A DNA stretch of 64,000 nt from Bedellia somnulentella (lineage: Eukaryota; Arthropoda; Insecta; Lepidoptera; Bedelliidae): the NCBI GenBank assembly GCA_963576735.1, contig OY755178.1, forward strand, positions 16,430,001 to 16,494,000, written 5' to 3'. A model generated the notes under the pieces. That model had not been told where the DNA came from. It made no database searches and was given only the letters and a program-made list of their open reading frames with translations. Below, piece after piece: positions 10,879 to 21,025 of the stretch. A program made the position numbers and the translations under genes. The first letter of the stretch is position 1. Each line of letters starts with the position of its first letter.

Positions 10879-11409
10879 CCTCTAAACGTCTCTTGAATTA
10901 ACTTAGTCCATGTATCACGGACGATTTCTCTTGAAATTCAACTTAAAGTTAGCTTGAGCTGCTCAATTGACTGTTATTTCGGTGCTTAGTAACAACTTAG
11001 AAGTCCTCAACATCACAAATTCAAACTTTGTGCTGGAAATTGTAATGAGATTTTAAATATATTATGTAGTATTTTCAATATATATTGCTATTACAGTTTA
11101 GTATTTTGTATACTTTTTTTACCCAACCTAGACTATCCAATATTATTCATACATGCATACATTTTAACAAAATTAATTACACAGTTTGACTGTGGGATCG
11201 ATGTCTCTATATGTGGTATTAATTCCGATTGGTGTAAACAGAGACTATCGAGCGAAACTTCGTACTATCCTTACGATTATTATTCTTCCTTTGGACGCCT
11301 TGTTGAGAATATTATTTATTTTTTTGGCTCTATAAAACTCTTTGTCACTCACCATAACATATACAATCTCATACTTTATCCTTATTGTATCGATATTAAT
11401 CCTGGTAGA
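10879..11409. other. Unassigned AT-rich DNA
   Basis: No supported feature. The minus-strand open frame at 11245-11436 begins in the CATA tract and shows no protein signature. Confidence 0.45.
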
Positions 11410-11543
11410 TATACATACATACATACATACATACATATACTCACGGCTATAAATCCCTTGAAGGGGTAGCCAGAGCTAGGGAATTAGAAATTCCTCAGCC
11501 ACTTTTGGAAGTTGCGTGGGGAAAAGTTGGTGAAATAAAGGTT

Positions 11544-11851
11544 TAATGTTATTTGACATGAATTCCTCATGTGGGGATTATTACTCATAAATAAAAGATG
11601 TTATTAAAGGAAAGAAAAATTTCGACACTGGCGGGGTTCGAACCCGCGACCTTCGGGTATACGCCCCCGTCGCTCTGCCAACTGAGCTACAGTGTCAGTT
11701 GGCGACGAGCGCGAAATTTCTCTATCCTTTGTTTCTTTTTTACACGTTCAAGTAGTGTTTGCATTTCCTACCTCCGAATTTTAACTAATTCGGACGTAGG
11801 AAATGCAACGTAGGAATATTTCTTTCCTTTAATAACATCTTTTATTTATGA
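11544..11851 (-). mobile_element. tRNA-bearing foldback retroposon, copy 1
   Basis: A 308-bp insertion with a 12-bp TSD. CATAAATAAAAGATGTTATT near the left is inverted at the right end (AATAACATCTTTTATTTATG). Between the arms lie a tRNA-like block (11624-11696) and a second short inverted repeat around CGTAGGAAATGC. Related copies are at 32726-32987 and 52378-52835. Confidence 0.85.
11624..11696 (-). other. tRNA-like block (not called as a tRNA gene)
   Basis: Seventy-three bases fold with a perfect 7-bp acceptor stem (GACACTG with CAGTGTC), a perfect D stem (GCTC/GAGC) and a perfect T arm with loop TTCGAAC. The anticodon arm is irregular: CGGG/CCCG closes an 8-base loop GGCGTATA that lacks T33. 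It is one of three copies inside a mobile unit, so a retroposon promoter is more likely than a working tRNA. The opposite-strand frame at 11598-11813 is a translation of this block and not a gene. Confidence 0.75.
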
Positions 11852-12012
11852 GAAATAAAGGTTGTTGGTGATGGGTCTCCAACCGCATCGCCCAAAAATC
11901 CCTTAAAAGCCCCAATACCGTTATTCGCCTCTTACGTACACCCACCGGAAGAAGTGGGGTAGTGCTATTCTAAGCCGACACTACACAGCACAGATATATA
12001 TGGAGTATTACA

Positions 12013-12343
12013 ACCCTGAAAGCTCAGTGGGTTGTAGACTGGCCTATCATGCAAAGAGGCGTAGGTTGAAATCACGGGTCGGCCTACGCCAATGTTTCTT
12101 TCCTTAACTTATATGTGTGGTTTAATTTATCATGTTTGTTAACGGTGAGGAAAAATATACCAAGTTATTCATGTGACAGTGTATTAGTACAAAACGAGAT
12201 TGAGTAAGTGAGTGAACATTCCAAGCAAAACGTGCGTACTCTGTACACCAGGTGCCTATATTGTCCCGCGATATTCAGAAATATTAGATCCCCTGCCACC
12301 CCTTCGGAGAAATACAATACAGCGTAAACTTTTATGGTTTGAG
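12013..12343 (+). mobile_element. SINE-B copy, diverged
   Basis: tRNA-derived head (AAGCTCAGTGGGTTG, then GGTTGAAATCACGGG), SINE-B body (GTGACAGTGTATTAGTAC) and tail (CCACCCCTTCGG, CAGCGTAAACTTTTATG). Substitutions are many compared with 34068-34434. Confidence 0.75.
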
Positions 12344-12901
12344 TAATCCTGGTACCTTTAAACAAACAAAAACATAAATTTCACATTCCATGCACTCGAA
12401 ACACGATAAAAAAAACTTTGAAAAAAATATTTTGTAACTTATTGTAGTATCGTAAGTATACATATTAATAGTATCAATTTATGAAAATGTATTAGCTAGA
12501 TCATAAATAAATAATTTATAGCCGACAAAAGAGCGTCACTTTTACTTTAGAGCACATAAAATCTCTACCAAAGTTGGTACACGCTATCGCCACACAAGGA
12601 GGCATTTATTTTGTTATTCATAGCTTCTAATAAACTGGATTTATCGTCACATAAAATACCCAATAATGTCTTGAGAAATGATATAAAACATAGACAAAAC
12701 AAAACAATTAAGCCCATAAAAATACTGCGCTACTTTTTGGGTTCCCTTATGTAGTCTGTAGATTTAAGATGCGTGGAAACGTGAAATATTACACGTTGTT
12801 TTTACTTCCTCATCCTGTTAATATATTAATTCAAGTAAAGATTACGAATATAAGAAACAAAAAGGCAAGCATAAATGATACGTATTTTAAATCTTTCATA
12901 A
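12344..12901. other. Unassigned AT-rich DNA
   Basis: No supported feature. Confidence 0.45.
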
Positions 12902-12980
12902 ACATACATACATACTCACGGCCATAAATCCCAAAAAAGGTAGCCAGAGCTTCAGAGCTAAAAACTACTATGCCCCATTT

Positions 12981-13663
12981 TTTAATAATAATAATAAAAA
13001 TCTTTATTACAAGAAAATCTTAAAAACTATTGTACATGTAGAAAAATATAAATGTGTGTATAGATCTGGGGTAGAATGATTAGTCCACCCCTGAACTAGG
13101 CAAGGCCTGTCTCTCAGGGGAGGGCGCTCTTCCTGACAGTGAATACAATACACAGTTTTAACAGTATACTTATAATCTAAAAACTACATGCTTAATTAGG
13201 ATAATTTTCATGGTACGTAAGTACTTAAATGCGAATAAGTATACAGCTTTATAAGTGAATGTGATGAGTGAAGTGAAGTTGAAAGTGATGCTGTTTAAAG
13301 ATGAATGAAAAAGTGAGTGTGCGGTATTATATTATATTTTGTCTAATTTTATGAGACTGTTTCTAATAGATTTTCAGTCTGTTCATAGTCAAGTTCTTGC
13401 AACCATTCAGTAATTGTTTTTATACAACCTATTTTTGTATGCTTAATGAGATTAACACTGTTATTTATTTTATTGTATAAATATGGCCCAATAATATAAA
13501 TAAATCTTTTAGCAAAATTGGTACGATGCTGACAGCTTTTAAAGACTATATCCTTCCTTCTTTTGTCTTGGTTTGCATGTGTGATATCGCTTTTAAAGTG
13601 CTGGAATGTAATTACTGCTTTTATGTAAAGTTGTCTTACTGTTAGGACCTGACAATATGATTA
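12981..13663 (-). mobile_element. 5'-truncated LINE 3' end
   Basis: On the minus strand it ends AATAAAGATTTTTATT followed by (ATT)n. It carries about 100 codons of ORF2 C-terminus and a 3' UTR of roughly 370 bp. It is flanked by CATTT on both sides. Confidence 0.75.
13349..13652 (-). pseudogene. LINE ORF2 C-terminal remnant
   Basis: The minus strand reads QVLTVRQLYIKAVITFQHFK, continues through HANQDKRRKDIVFKSC and IIGPYLYNKIN, and ends EWLQELDYEQTENLL with VS and a TAA stop (13349-13351). A tail with GP-YNK then W-L and a final LL is the usual C-terminus of Jockey/CR1-group ORF2 proteins. Nothing of the RT core remains. The frame is uninterrupted but has no start codon. Confidence 0.7.
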
Positions 13664-13800
13664 CATTTGGAAGTTTATAAGGGACAAGATGGTAGAAATA
13701 AAGTATCATTGGTGATTGTTTTCTATAGCCTCGCCAAAAAACAACTTTAAAAAACCCCATACACATAGTCGCCTCTTACGACACCCGTAGTTATAAATGG

Positions 13801-14079
13801 TAAAGTAAAGTAAAAAAAAGTAAAAAAATCTTTATTCAGTCCCTCATTTTATACAACATGTAAATACAACAATCGCACAAATTACACACAATGAGAGCCA
13901 AAAAGGCGCCGACTCAGCATATGTACACTAGAGTTTTAGCTTTAATGCCCGCTGATTTTCAGCTGGGACCCTTGAAAAATACATACATTAAGATAAAACC
14001 TAAACTAAAATCAAAATATTTGAACATTTAAACACAAATCGGATAAAACTAAAAAAGAACAACAACAAATAAATGGGTA
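13801..14079 (-). mobile_element. Short LINE/SINE 3' end with (TTTAC)n tail, 8-bp TSD
   Basis: The minus-strand end is GACTGAATAAAGATTTTTTT followed by ACTTT repeats. The hairpin-like part is GTCCCAGCTGAAAATCAGC. ATAAATGG is duplicated at both borders. Confidence 0.75.
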
Positions 14080-14325
14080 ATAAATGGGATTGTCGTATTT
14101 ATATGTTGTTAGTGACATTCTAAGCCAGCACTATACGGTATTTTTTATCTTCTGTTTCTAAATAGTATTACAAAGAGATACATGACGTAACTTGTTACTA
14201 TGAAAAATATAATTAACCCGTTAACAGTCATACTATGATAGGAGTACTCCATTTATCAAAAATGAGTTTTTCATAGGTAACGAAAAGAGCAGAGTGATTC
14301 TGCTGTCTCCTATAGATTTTAATTT

Positions 14326-14460
14326 CAGTCATACTCACGCCGTGAATCCCTTTTGGATAATTCTGCACACCAAGTGAAATTGGTGTGACCCGGTTCAGAA
14401 TACCCACGTTTTGTTTGGATAGTGATAGGCAGAACCTATATAGCCTTTTATGTATAAATA
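14326..14460 (-). mobile_element. SINE-B 3' fragment
   Basis: The plus strand reads CATACTCACGCCGTGAATCC, GGTTCAGAATACCCACGTTT. This combines the SINE-B body with an RTE-like GGCGTGAGTATG end. Confidence 0.6.
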
Positions 14461-14768
14461 TAATATCGCATGATTTAGTACAACTAAGTTATCAACTATT
14501 GATCAATCAACCACACCCATAACCTGCATGAGATGCTACTTCATACTATTTCTTTCCAATTTCAAAATACTATTTAAAAAAAGATACGGTCGAATTAAGA
14601 ACACTCCTTTTTTGAAGTCGGTTAAAAGCTCAAAATCGTTTAGCAAAGGACTGCAAAACATTGTTTTTACATATGTAATGGTTGGGTGGGATACAGAATG
14701 GTCGTTTGACCACCTGTAAATACTGTTGCTATTCACAATAGTTATAAACTAACTTTATATTTTTTAGA

Positions 14769-15016
14769 TACATAGAAACATATTCTCATGGCTATAAATC
14801 CCTTGAAGGTGTAGCCAGAGCTAGGGAATCAGAAATTCCTCAGCCACTTTTGGAAGTCGCGTAGGGAAAAGATGGTGAAATAAAGGTAGTTGGTGATGGG
14901 ACTCCAACCGCATCGCCCATAAATCCCTTAAAAACCACAATACCTATAGTCGCCTCTTACGTGCACCCACCGGAAGTAAAGGGGTAGTGCTCTTCTAACC
15001 CGACACTACACAGCAC
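14769..15016 (-). mobile_element. SINE-A copy, near full length
   Basis: Complete from TATTCTCATGGCTATAAATC to CGACACTACACAGCAC. Confidence 0.8.
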
Positions 15017-15439
15017 ACAATTTTTAAATGTAATAAAAAACCTTTATAGCTTTTTTCTCATTAATTGAGATCCATATAGTCATGTCTAATTTAACAGTGG
15101 TTACCAGGATCTCATAACTCCACACAACGTTGACATAACATGTTCGAGTATTCATAGTGAGATAGCGCGCAGGACAAATCGTCGACTCGGGATAGCGTTA
15201 TCGCGTTATCCCATTTCGGCGGGACGCACCCGCGGGACAATGCCGCCTTCATTTTCAGACTATTTTCATGGAGGTACGAACTTAACGTCTAAATGCGAAA
15301 TTATATCGTGAAAAAGCTGTCCGCAAAGTCTTGATGCAGGAATATAGTCTGCAGATTAAGTTCAAATAAAGCGGTTCCGGAATAAACCTAAGTGACAGGC
15401 CAAGATTTGAGTCTTGAAAAAAAGTGGAACAATACTAAT
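15017..15439. other. Unassigned, with a GC-rich island at 15150-15250
   Basis: The island contains GATAGCGCGCAGGACAAATC and GGCGGGACGCACCCGCGGGA, unlike the AT-rich surroundings. No open frame or repeat match was seen within the window. Confidence 0.4.
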
Positions 15440-15510
15440 AAGATCGTACAAAATGGCGATCGATAGTCTCTGCCTACCCCAATGGGAACTAGCACTGAAT
15501 ATATGCATGT
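15440..15510 (+). repeat. RTE 3'-end fragment
   Basis: GATCGTACAAAATGGCGATC then CTGCCTACCCCAATGGGAAC, as in the RTE at 20140-20190. The GCGTGA step is mutated. Confidence 0.7.
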
Positions 15511-16589
15511 ATGAATTAATGAATTATTGTTTATTTTAAATTTCTTCTTCATCTCAATTTACCTCTAATGTAATTGACCTTTCATATTTATCTGGTTAAA
15601 AAACACAAAATAAAGTTTTTTTCTTAAATATTATTCGTACGTCATGGCAAGTTATCTTCTGCGGTACAATTTAAGGGCCACAAATAAAATGAAGAAAATC
15701 TGTTTGTTTCTTACAATCCCGGCGTAGCTTTCCTCTGACCTCGGATCGAGAATCATATCGCTCTGTCACGAGGTTTTATTGCGTCGTCAACGATTTGGGG
15801 AAGATTGCGGAGAGATAATGGACATTTTGTTGCATTTTCCTTTTCATACAAATATGTCACAATTTTCACGTGATTTGTTTTCTCTGTCTAAAAACAAAAA
15901 TTTACGCCTTTGTTGTTATGATACCCTGGTAATCAGAATGAGAAAGTAGAGTATTAATTTCAGAATGTAATTTCTCATTTCTCTCATTTCATTATTCCTT
16001 GCGTAAGTAAGGAAAACTATGAAATAAATTATTACCAGGTACGTACGTAGCAACATTTGAAATTCCTTATATCACATCTCCAATACATCCATTGTCTTTA
16101 ATAAACTCGGACTTACAACGAAGTACTTTCCTAACAAGAAAATACATCCTTCGTCGGAAAACAACAAACTTAATTCTAAACCTGCCATAAAGTGTTCCTG
16201 AAGCGATATTTTATAACGAATATTGCCTTCAAATTGCACATAACGTCTTCTCATAGCAGTTTTAAAAGTAATTCAACGATTTATAGCACTTCATTGGCTC
16301 CACACGATTTTGGCTTAACTGCCGTTTGTTGGATATATCTGTATCATTTTTGTGTTATTCATTTTGAATTGAATGTTATATTTTTACTGCTACATTTTTA
16401 ATACGTTTAATTTGACTTCCAGTGCTTAATCGCATAGGTTTGGGTATAATGTTACGCCTATTCATAAAGTTACTCGCAATTATTCATTTGTGATTTTATT
16501 CCTGCGTTTGTTGTGGACACACTCATGTGCAAGTGCTACGCGACCTTACCGAGTTTGAAAATTATTAAAACGCTTTTGCCTTTTCACAA
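15511..16589. other. Unassigned DNA
   Basis: No supported gene. The two opposed ~60-codon frames at 16072-16401 have no recognisable domain. Confidence 0.45.
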
Positions 16590-16730
16590 TTGGGCGATGC
16601 GGTTGAAGATCTATAACCAAAAAGCTTTATTTTACAATCTTATTACCACTAGAATTCCAAAAGTGGAAATTCTAATGTGTAAGTGGGGATTCATAGCCAT
16701 GAGTAAATGTAGGTATGTATGCAAAATATT
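16590..16730 (+). mobile_element. SINE-A copy, badly degenerate
   Basis: TGGGCGATGCGGTTGAAGAT and a TCATAGCCATGAGTAAATG end followed by GTATGTATG. The 5' half is not recognisable. Confidence 0.55.
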
Positions 16731-16764
16731 ACAATGAAAATGTAAACACTCACTCACTACTATA

Positions 16765-17010
16765 ATACATACATACATACTCACGGCTATATTTTCCTAG
16801 AAGGGGTAACCAGAGCTAAGGAATTATTAATTCCTCAGCCACTTTTGGAAGTTAAGTGGGGAAAAGATGGTAAAAATAAAGGTTTTTGGTGATGGGTCTC
16901 CAACCGCATCGTCCATAAATCCCATAAAAAGCCCCAATACCCTTAGTCGCCTCTTACGACACCCGTGGGTAGAAAGGGGTAGCGACATTCTAAGCCGGCA
17001 CTACACGGCA
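16765..17010 (-). mobile_element. SINE-A copy, near full length
   Basis: From an ATAC tract to GCCGGCACTACACGGCA, with few indels. Confidence 0.85.
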
Positions 17011-17227
17011 ATATAATATTTAATTTTAAACGCAACAACATTAGTTTTGACTACTCATTTTTTGTTTTTCAATTCGAATTTTTCAACTTCTTTTAATTAT
17101 TCAAGATCTTCGATTGAATCAATAACTCTATGTGTCGAAATATGGAGTATACGAATGTTTCATGATAGTGTGAATGAGATAAAATAGATTTCTTAAAAAC
17201 CTATCCTGTTGTACACGAGAACATGTA

Positions 17228-17365
17228 AAAGTGGTAAGAGGATCGCTTTGGCAGCAAGAGGCTTCGGGTTTAATAATTGGATAATTTATCAAGGTTGCCC
17301 ACGATGAGAGAAACCATTGTGAGAAACCCAACTCGACTCTTGTACTTTTTTATGTGTCAGTGTGT
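17228..17365 (+). mobile_element. SINE-B fragment, degenerate
   Basis: AATTTATCAAGGTTGCCCAC, GAGAAACCATTGTGAGAAAC and GTGTCAGTGTGTTCG align with the central part of SINE-B. Confidence 0.45.
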
Positions 17366-17450
17366 TCGAATTCAGAAGTTAGTTAAGTTTTCTAATATTT
17401 AAATACAGTGCCCAAGTAAAAATAGATACTTTCGGCACTAAATAAAATGT

Positions 17451-17694
17451 TGCCGTGTAGTGCCGGCTTAGAATGACACTACCCCTTTCTATCTACGGGT
17501 GTAGTAATAAGCCACTAAGGGTGTGAGGATTTTTAAGTGGTTTTAGGCTATGTTGCTAGAGACCCATCAGCAACGATACTTAATTTTTATCGTCTTCTAT
17601 CATATTAACTTCTGAATGTGGTTGAGGAGTTTCTAGCTCTGCCGCTCTGGCTACCTTTTTTTGGGATTTATGGCCGTGACTCTATGTATGTATG
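17451..17694 (+). mobile_element. SINE-A copy, divergent
   Basis: GCCGTGTAGTGCCGGCTTAG to GGCCGTGACTCTATGTATG. It lies head-to-tail with the next copy. Confidence 0.8.
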
Positions 17695-17718
17695 CATAAA
17701 ATGTGACGTCTCTGTATA

Positions 17719-17975
17719 GTGTTTGCTGTGTAGTGTCGGCTTAGAATAGCACTACCCCATTTCTTCCGGTGGGTGTACGTAAGAGGCGACTAACGGTTTT
17801 GGGGCTTTTGAGGGATTTTTGGGCGATGCGGTTGGAGACCCATCACCAACAACCTTTATTTCACCATCTTTTCCCCACACAACTTCCAGAAGTGGCTGAG
17901 GAATTTCTGATTCCTTAGCTCTAGTTACCCCTTCTAGGGATTTATAGCCGTGAGTATATGTATGTATGTATGTAT
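17719..17975 (+). mobile_element. SINE-A reference copy with 11-bp TSD
   Basis: The cleanest plus-strand copy (257 bp). GTCTCTGTATA is repeated at 17708-17718 and 17976-17986. A possible A box, GGCTTAGAATAG, is at 17738-17749 and a possible B box, GGTTGGAGACC, at 17830-17840. The 80-bp gap between them is longer than in tRNA genes, so Pol III use is only a suggestion. The 3' end is a CCCC/GGGA hairpin, then GCCGTGAGTATATG and (TATG)n. Confidence 0.9.
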
Positions 17976-18273
17976 GTCTCTGTATACCAAGTTTTTGCTC
18001 TCAGTATGTTCAGTAATCTTTCAATTTTATTGTCATCTTCGTTTTTTATGTCTTGTCATTAGAGCATACTCGTATTCTTGTGAACAGTGGAATAAAACGT
18101 GAAATGTCCTATATGGTCGATGGATGATGTCACAAATTCGTATGCAAAGGACGCAATTACAATAAAATAACTTTTTATCAAAAGTACATTTTGCTCATAT
18201 GCATCTCTATTACATACAACTGTAGGAGTAATGATACCGTTTGCCACATTTATTTTTGTCTGGTGTAGTACCA

Positions 18274-18518
18274 AGCTGTGAAGTGTCGGCTAAGAATAGC
18301 ACTACCTCATTGCCTCTTGTGGGTGTTCGTAAAAAGCGACTAAGAGTATTTAAAAAGTGGTTTTTGGGCTATGTGGTTTGAAACCCACCACGAAAAACCT
18401 TTGCATTACCAACTTATCCCCACTCAACTTCCAAAAGTGGCCGAAGTATTTCTTATTCCGAAACACTGGCTACCCCTTCTAGGGATTTACAGAAGTGAGT
18501 ATATGTAAGTATGTGTAT
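18274..18518 (+). mobile_element. SINE-A copy, divergent
   Basis: CTGTGAAGTGTCGGCTAAG to AGAAGTGAGTATATGTAAG. Imperfect GGTACCA-like repeats flank it. Confidence 0.75.
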
Positions 18519-18854
18519 GGTACCATCTCAGTAAACTGTAAATATAATAAAACATTTACTTACGAAAGATAGATAAAAAAACCTATAACAGGCAAACATG
18601 CTACATGGAGAGCTATTTGCAGAACATGACGATGTACTGAAACTTTATGAGTACCTAGTACGTGCTGTCAGCAACAAATACGATGACATCACACTTTTTG
18701 AAATAAAATAAAAACATATTTTATGGCTGTCCATAAAACATAAAATGCAACTAACTTGCACTCTATATGTTCATGTTTTATGTGTTTTCATATTTTTAAC
18801 GGTATGTCCCCAACACTCATACGGCGGGTAGGTTTGAATTAATATTTATAACTA
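18519..18854. other. Unassigned AT-rich DNA
   Basis: No supported feature before the RTE target site. Confidence 0.45.
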
Positions 18855-18865
18855 TACTAACACAT

Positions 18866-20218
18866 ATCAGAATCAGCCTACTCAGTGTTGTCGGTAAATT
18901 GTATGCAAAGGTATTGATTGAAAGAGTGATGAATGAAACAGATGACAAAATTTGGGATGTGCAAGCAGGATTTAGAAAGGGAATGGGATGTATGGATCAA
19001 ATCTTCTCTTTAAGGAGCATCACTGAAAAATTCTTAGCCAAGAATCGAAAGGTGTATTGCTCCTTCATAGATTTAGAGAAGGCGTATGATAGGGTGGTAA
19101 GGAAGTATTTGTGGGAGGTGTTATCCAAGTTTGGCTTGGGGAGCCAACTTATACGTGCACTGGTATCACTCTATGAGGATTCTAGTGCATGTGTAAGAAT
19201 AAACGGGGAAAACACAGACTGGTTCGGTATCTCTAGGGGTGTCCGACAGGGATGTGTAGCTTCTCCGTGGCTCTTCAACTTGTTCATGGATGACTGTCAG
19301 ATAGAGTTGCGTGAAAGTGATTATGGACTGGAATGGGTGGATTCGTCATCAAATGCCTCTTATATGCTGATGATCAAGTGTTACTTGCATCGTCGGTTGA
19401 GGAGTTGCAAGAGATGATGAATATTACATGTGAGTCGTTTGAAAGAAAAGGAATGAGAGTAAATGTGGATAAAACCAAAACCATGGTTTTCGAGAGAGAG
19501 GAGAATATGACTGAATGCGTGATTGAGATCAATGGTAAGAAAGTGGAACAAGTGAAAGAGTTCGTATATCTGGGAAGTTTGTTTACTAGGGATGGAAAGT
19601 GTGATGAAGACATTGAAAGAAGAGTAAAAAAGGGTAATGCGGTAAATTGAGCACTGAATAGTCTCATGTCTAGTCAATCGGTGTCCGAAAAGGCCCAAAT
19701 GGCTGTGCGTGATGCTGTCCTCGTTCCTACGCTTATGTATGGCAGTGAATGTTGGGTGTGGCAGAAGAAGCATGAAAGCAGAGTAAAGGCAGTAGAAATG
19801 AGATCCCTCAGAAAAGTTTGTAATGTAAGGTTATGTGATCGTGTGAGGAATGATGTGATTCGTGAAAGGTGTGGTGTAAAAGATGATATTGTAAGAAAGA
19901 TAGAAAAAGGAATGTTGAGATGGTTTGGGCACATAGAGAGGATGGATGACAGTAAAGTGGTGAAAGAGATATATAGAGCCAATGTGGAAGGTAATGTTAG
20001 TAGAGGACTACCTCGGAGGACACATTTAGATCAAATAGAAAATGTGCTCAAAAAGGCAGGTGTCCGAAGTACGAAGAATAAAAGAGCAAGTATGAAAAGA
20101 TTGATGGATGTGAATGAAGCTAGAGAGGTTTGCCAGGATCGTACAAAGTTGCGATCGATAGTCTCTGCCTACCCCAATGGGAACTAACGGCGTGAGAATA
20201 TGTATGTATGTATGTATG
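18866..20218 (+). mobile_element. RTE-clade LINE, 5'-truncated, 11-bp TSD
   Basis: TACTAACACAT occurs at 18855-18865 and 20219-20229, bounding a 1,353-bp insertion. It ends CTGCCTACCCCAATGGGAAC, TAACGGCGTGAG and a (TATG)n tract. RTE elements characteristically end in short microsatellites instead of poly(A). The related pieces at 8005, 15440, 31010, 42577, 45270, 51660 and 51910 show that this family is common here. Confidence 0.9.
18869..20187 (+). pseudogene. RTE reverse transcriptase, frameshifted and with a nonsense codon
   Basis: Target-primed reverse transcriptase. The truncated frame begins ISLLSVVGKLYAKVL. Motifs follow: DVQAGFRKGMGCMDQIF, CSFIDLEKAYDRV, GVRQGCVASPWLFNLFMDD, then the catalytic LLYADDQVLL, and the C-terminal RWFGHIERMDD near 19920-19950. 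A one-base deletion near 19330 moves the YADD part into the next frame. A TGA at 19648-19650 lies where related elements read GGA (NGALNSL). The endonuclease is lost by truncation. With two lesions the copy is dead, but it remains close to a working sequence. Confidence 0.9.
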
Positions 20219-20397
20219 TACTAACACATTGTGCTATGAATATATTTAACATAGAACATGGAAATGCCAAAAATAATATCGAAAAATACCCAAGAGTAAT
20301 AGAGATTTTTAAGATTTTCACGATTGCACATTATAATTAAAACACCTTATGACTTTCGGATATTTTAATCGCGTGTTATTACACAGTTTTTTAAAGC

Positions 20398-20420
20398 CCG
20401 ACGTTTCGAAAACTTTTCAG
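20398..20420 (-). ncRNA. Hammerhead-ribozyme-like core, degenerate
   Basis: The minus strand reads CTGAAAAGTTTT then CGAAACGTCGG. The hammerhead core is CUGANGA, stem II, GAAA and then the cleavage triplet (often GUC). Penelope-like elements are known to carry such ribozymes. Here CTGA, CGAAAC and GTC are kept, but the GA of CUGANGA is changed and stem II is a short AAAG/TTTT. It is probably inactive. Confidence 0.4.
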
Positions 20421-20531
20421 TTATCATGGTCACGGGAAGACTCAGGTGTTATTTGTCATTATACAGTACTATAAAATTATTAATACTAACTACCTTCACA
20501 AAATTTTAGTTACATTTGCGTTTAATATTTG

Positions 20532-21025
20532 CTAAGTACAAAAAGAGCTAATGTTATCTGGAGTCTTGCTAGTGTTCTTCCCTTGCTTGGTTGTGTTAAT
20601 GATCGGGTTCCAAGCAGGTGGTAATTGCCAACCATCATCTCTATTGAAGTTTGGATGTTTTTTTTATTTCAAGAGATTCGCGTATCATTCTAGGTATCAA
20701 TCGATTCCCTTTTGCTTGAGTTGTAGGTTTGTCAAAACGCATGTGGTGGTTTGGCTTACCGAAGGTGTGTTCACACAAAGCAGATCTTCCAGGACGCCTA
20801 TTCTTCATATCAGCAATATGTTCTTTTACGTGAGTAGCTACACTACGCTTTTTGTGACCGATGTATGAAAAACCACACTCACAGTCTAGTTTATAAACGC
20901 CTGCATCTTGTAAAGGGATCTGACATTTGATAGGTCTTAAAAACTGACTTATCTTTTGGTGCGGCTTAAAGTAGGTCTTTAGGTCAGCACGCTGAGAGTA
21001 AATTGACCTTCTAGATAGATAGCAG
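20532..21025 (-). pseudogene. Penelope-like GIY-YIG endonuclease domain, one-base frameshift
   Basis: The minus strand encodes ADLKTYFKPHQKISQFLRP, then the GIY-YIG-type core GVYKLDCECGFSYIGHKKRS and VATHVKEH, followed by SALCEHTFGKPNHHMRFDK and RMIRESLEIKK. The order (CxC near the first strand, YIG, conserved His-Glu) fits the endonuclease of Penelope-like retroelements. The frame stops at TSKLQ, just after a run of eight A. One A fewer would continue as KHPNFNRDDGWQLPPAWNP to a stop at 20532. No RT domain remains, and there is no start codon. The plus-strand frame at 20551-20868 is the shadow of this one. Confidence 0.8.

Larger units (their letters stand above)
11410..11990 (-). mobile_element. 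SINE-A copy split by a tRNA-bearing retroposon
   Basis: The sense 3' part is 11410-11543 and the 5' part 11852-11990. GAAATAAAGGTT is duplicated at 11532-11543 and 11852-11863, a 12-bp TSD made by the inner insertion. Confidence 0.9.
12902..14140 (-). mobile_element. SINE-A copy split twice by retroposons
   Basis: Three collinear pieces: 12902-12980, 13664-13800 and about 14088-14140. The first gap holds a LINE 3' part and the second a shorter LINE-like 3' end. CATTT flanks the first insertion and ATAAATGG the second (13793-13800 and 14080-14087). Confidence 0.8.
20330..21025 (-). mobile_element. Penelope-like element, 3' part
   Basis: Contains the C-terminal GIY-YIG coding region (20532-21025) followed by an untranslated part reading CCCGTGACCATGATAACTGA and TTTTCGAAACGTCGGGC on the minus strand. 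This untranslated phrase is typical of Penelope-like flanks. The 5' end and RT domain are absent. Confidence 0.75.

Noticed and set aside
11624..11696. A real tRNA gene
   Set aside because: The anticodon loop has eight bases and no T33, and the block is carried in three mobile copies with TSDs.
11598..11813. A 71-codon plus-strand frame
   Set aside because: It is the reverse reading of the tRNA-like block and its foldback arms; the same peptide recurs at 52560-52823. Not a protein.
19374..19982. Minus-strand frames of about 100-130 codons
   Set aside because: Shadows of the RTE reverse transcriptase on the plus strand.
20551..20868. A 105-codon plus-strand frame
   Set aside because: It is antisense to the Penelope-like endonuclease coding region, which has clear motifs.
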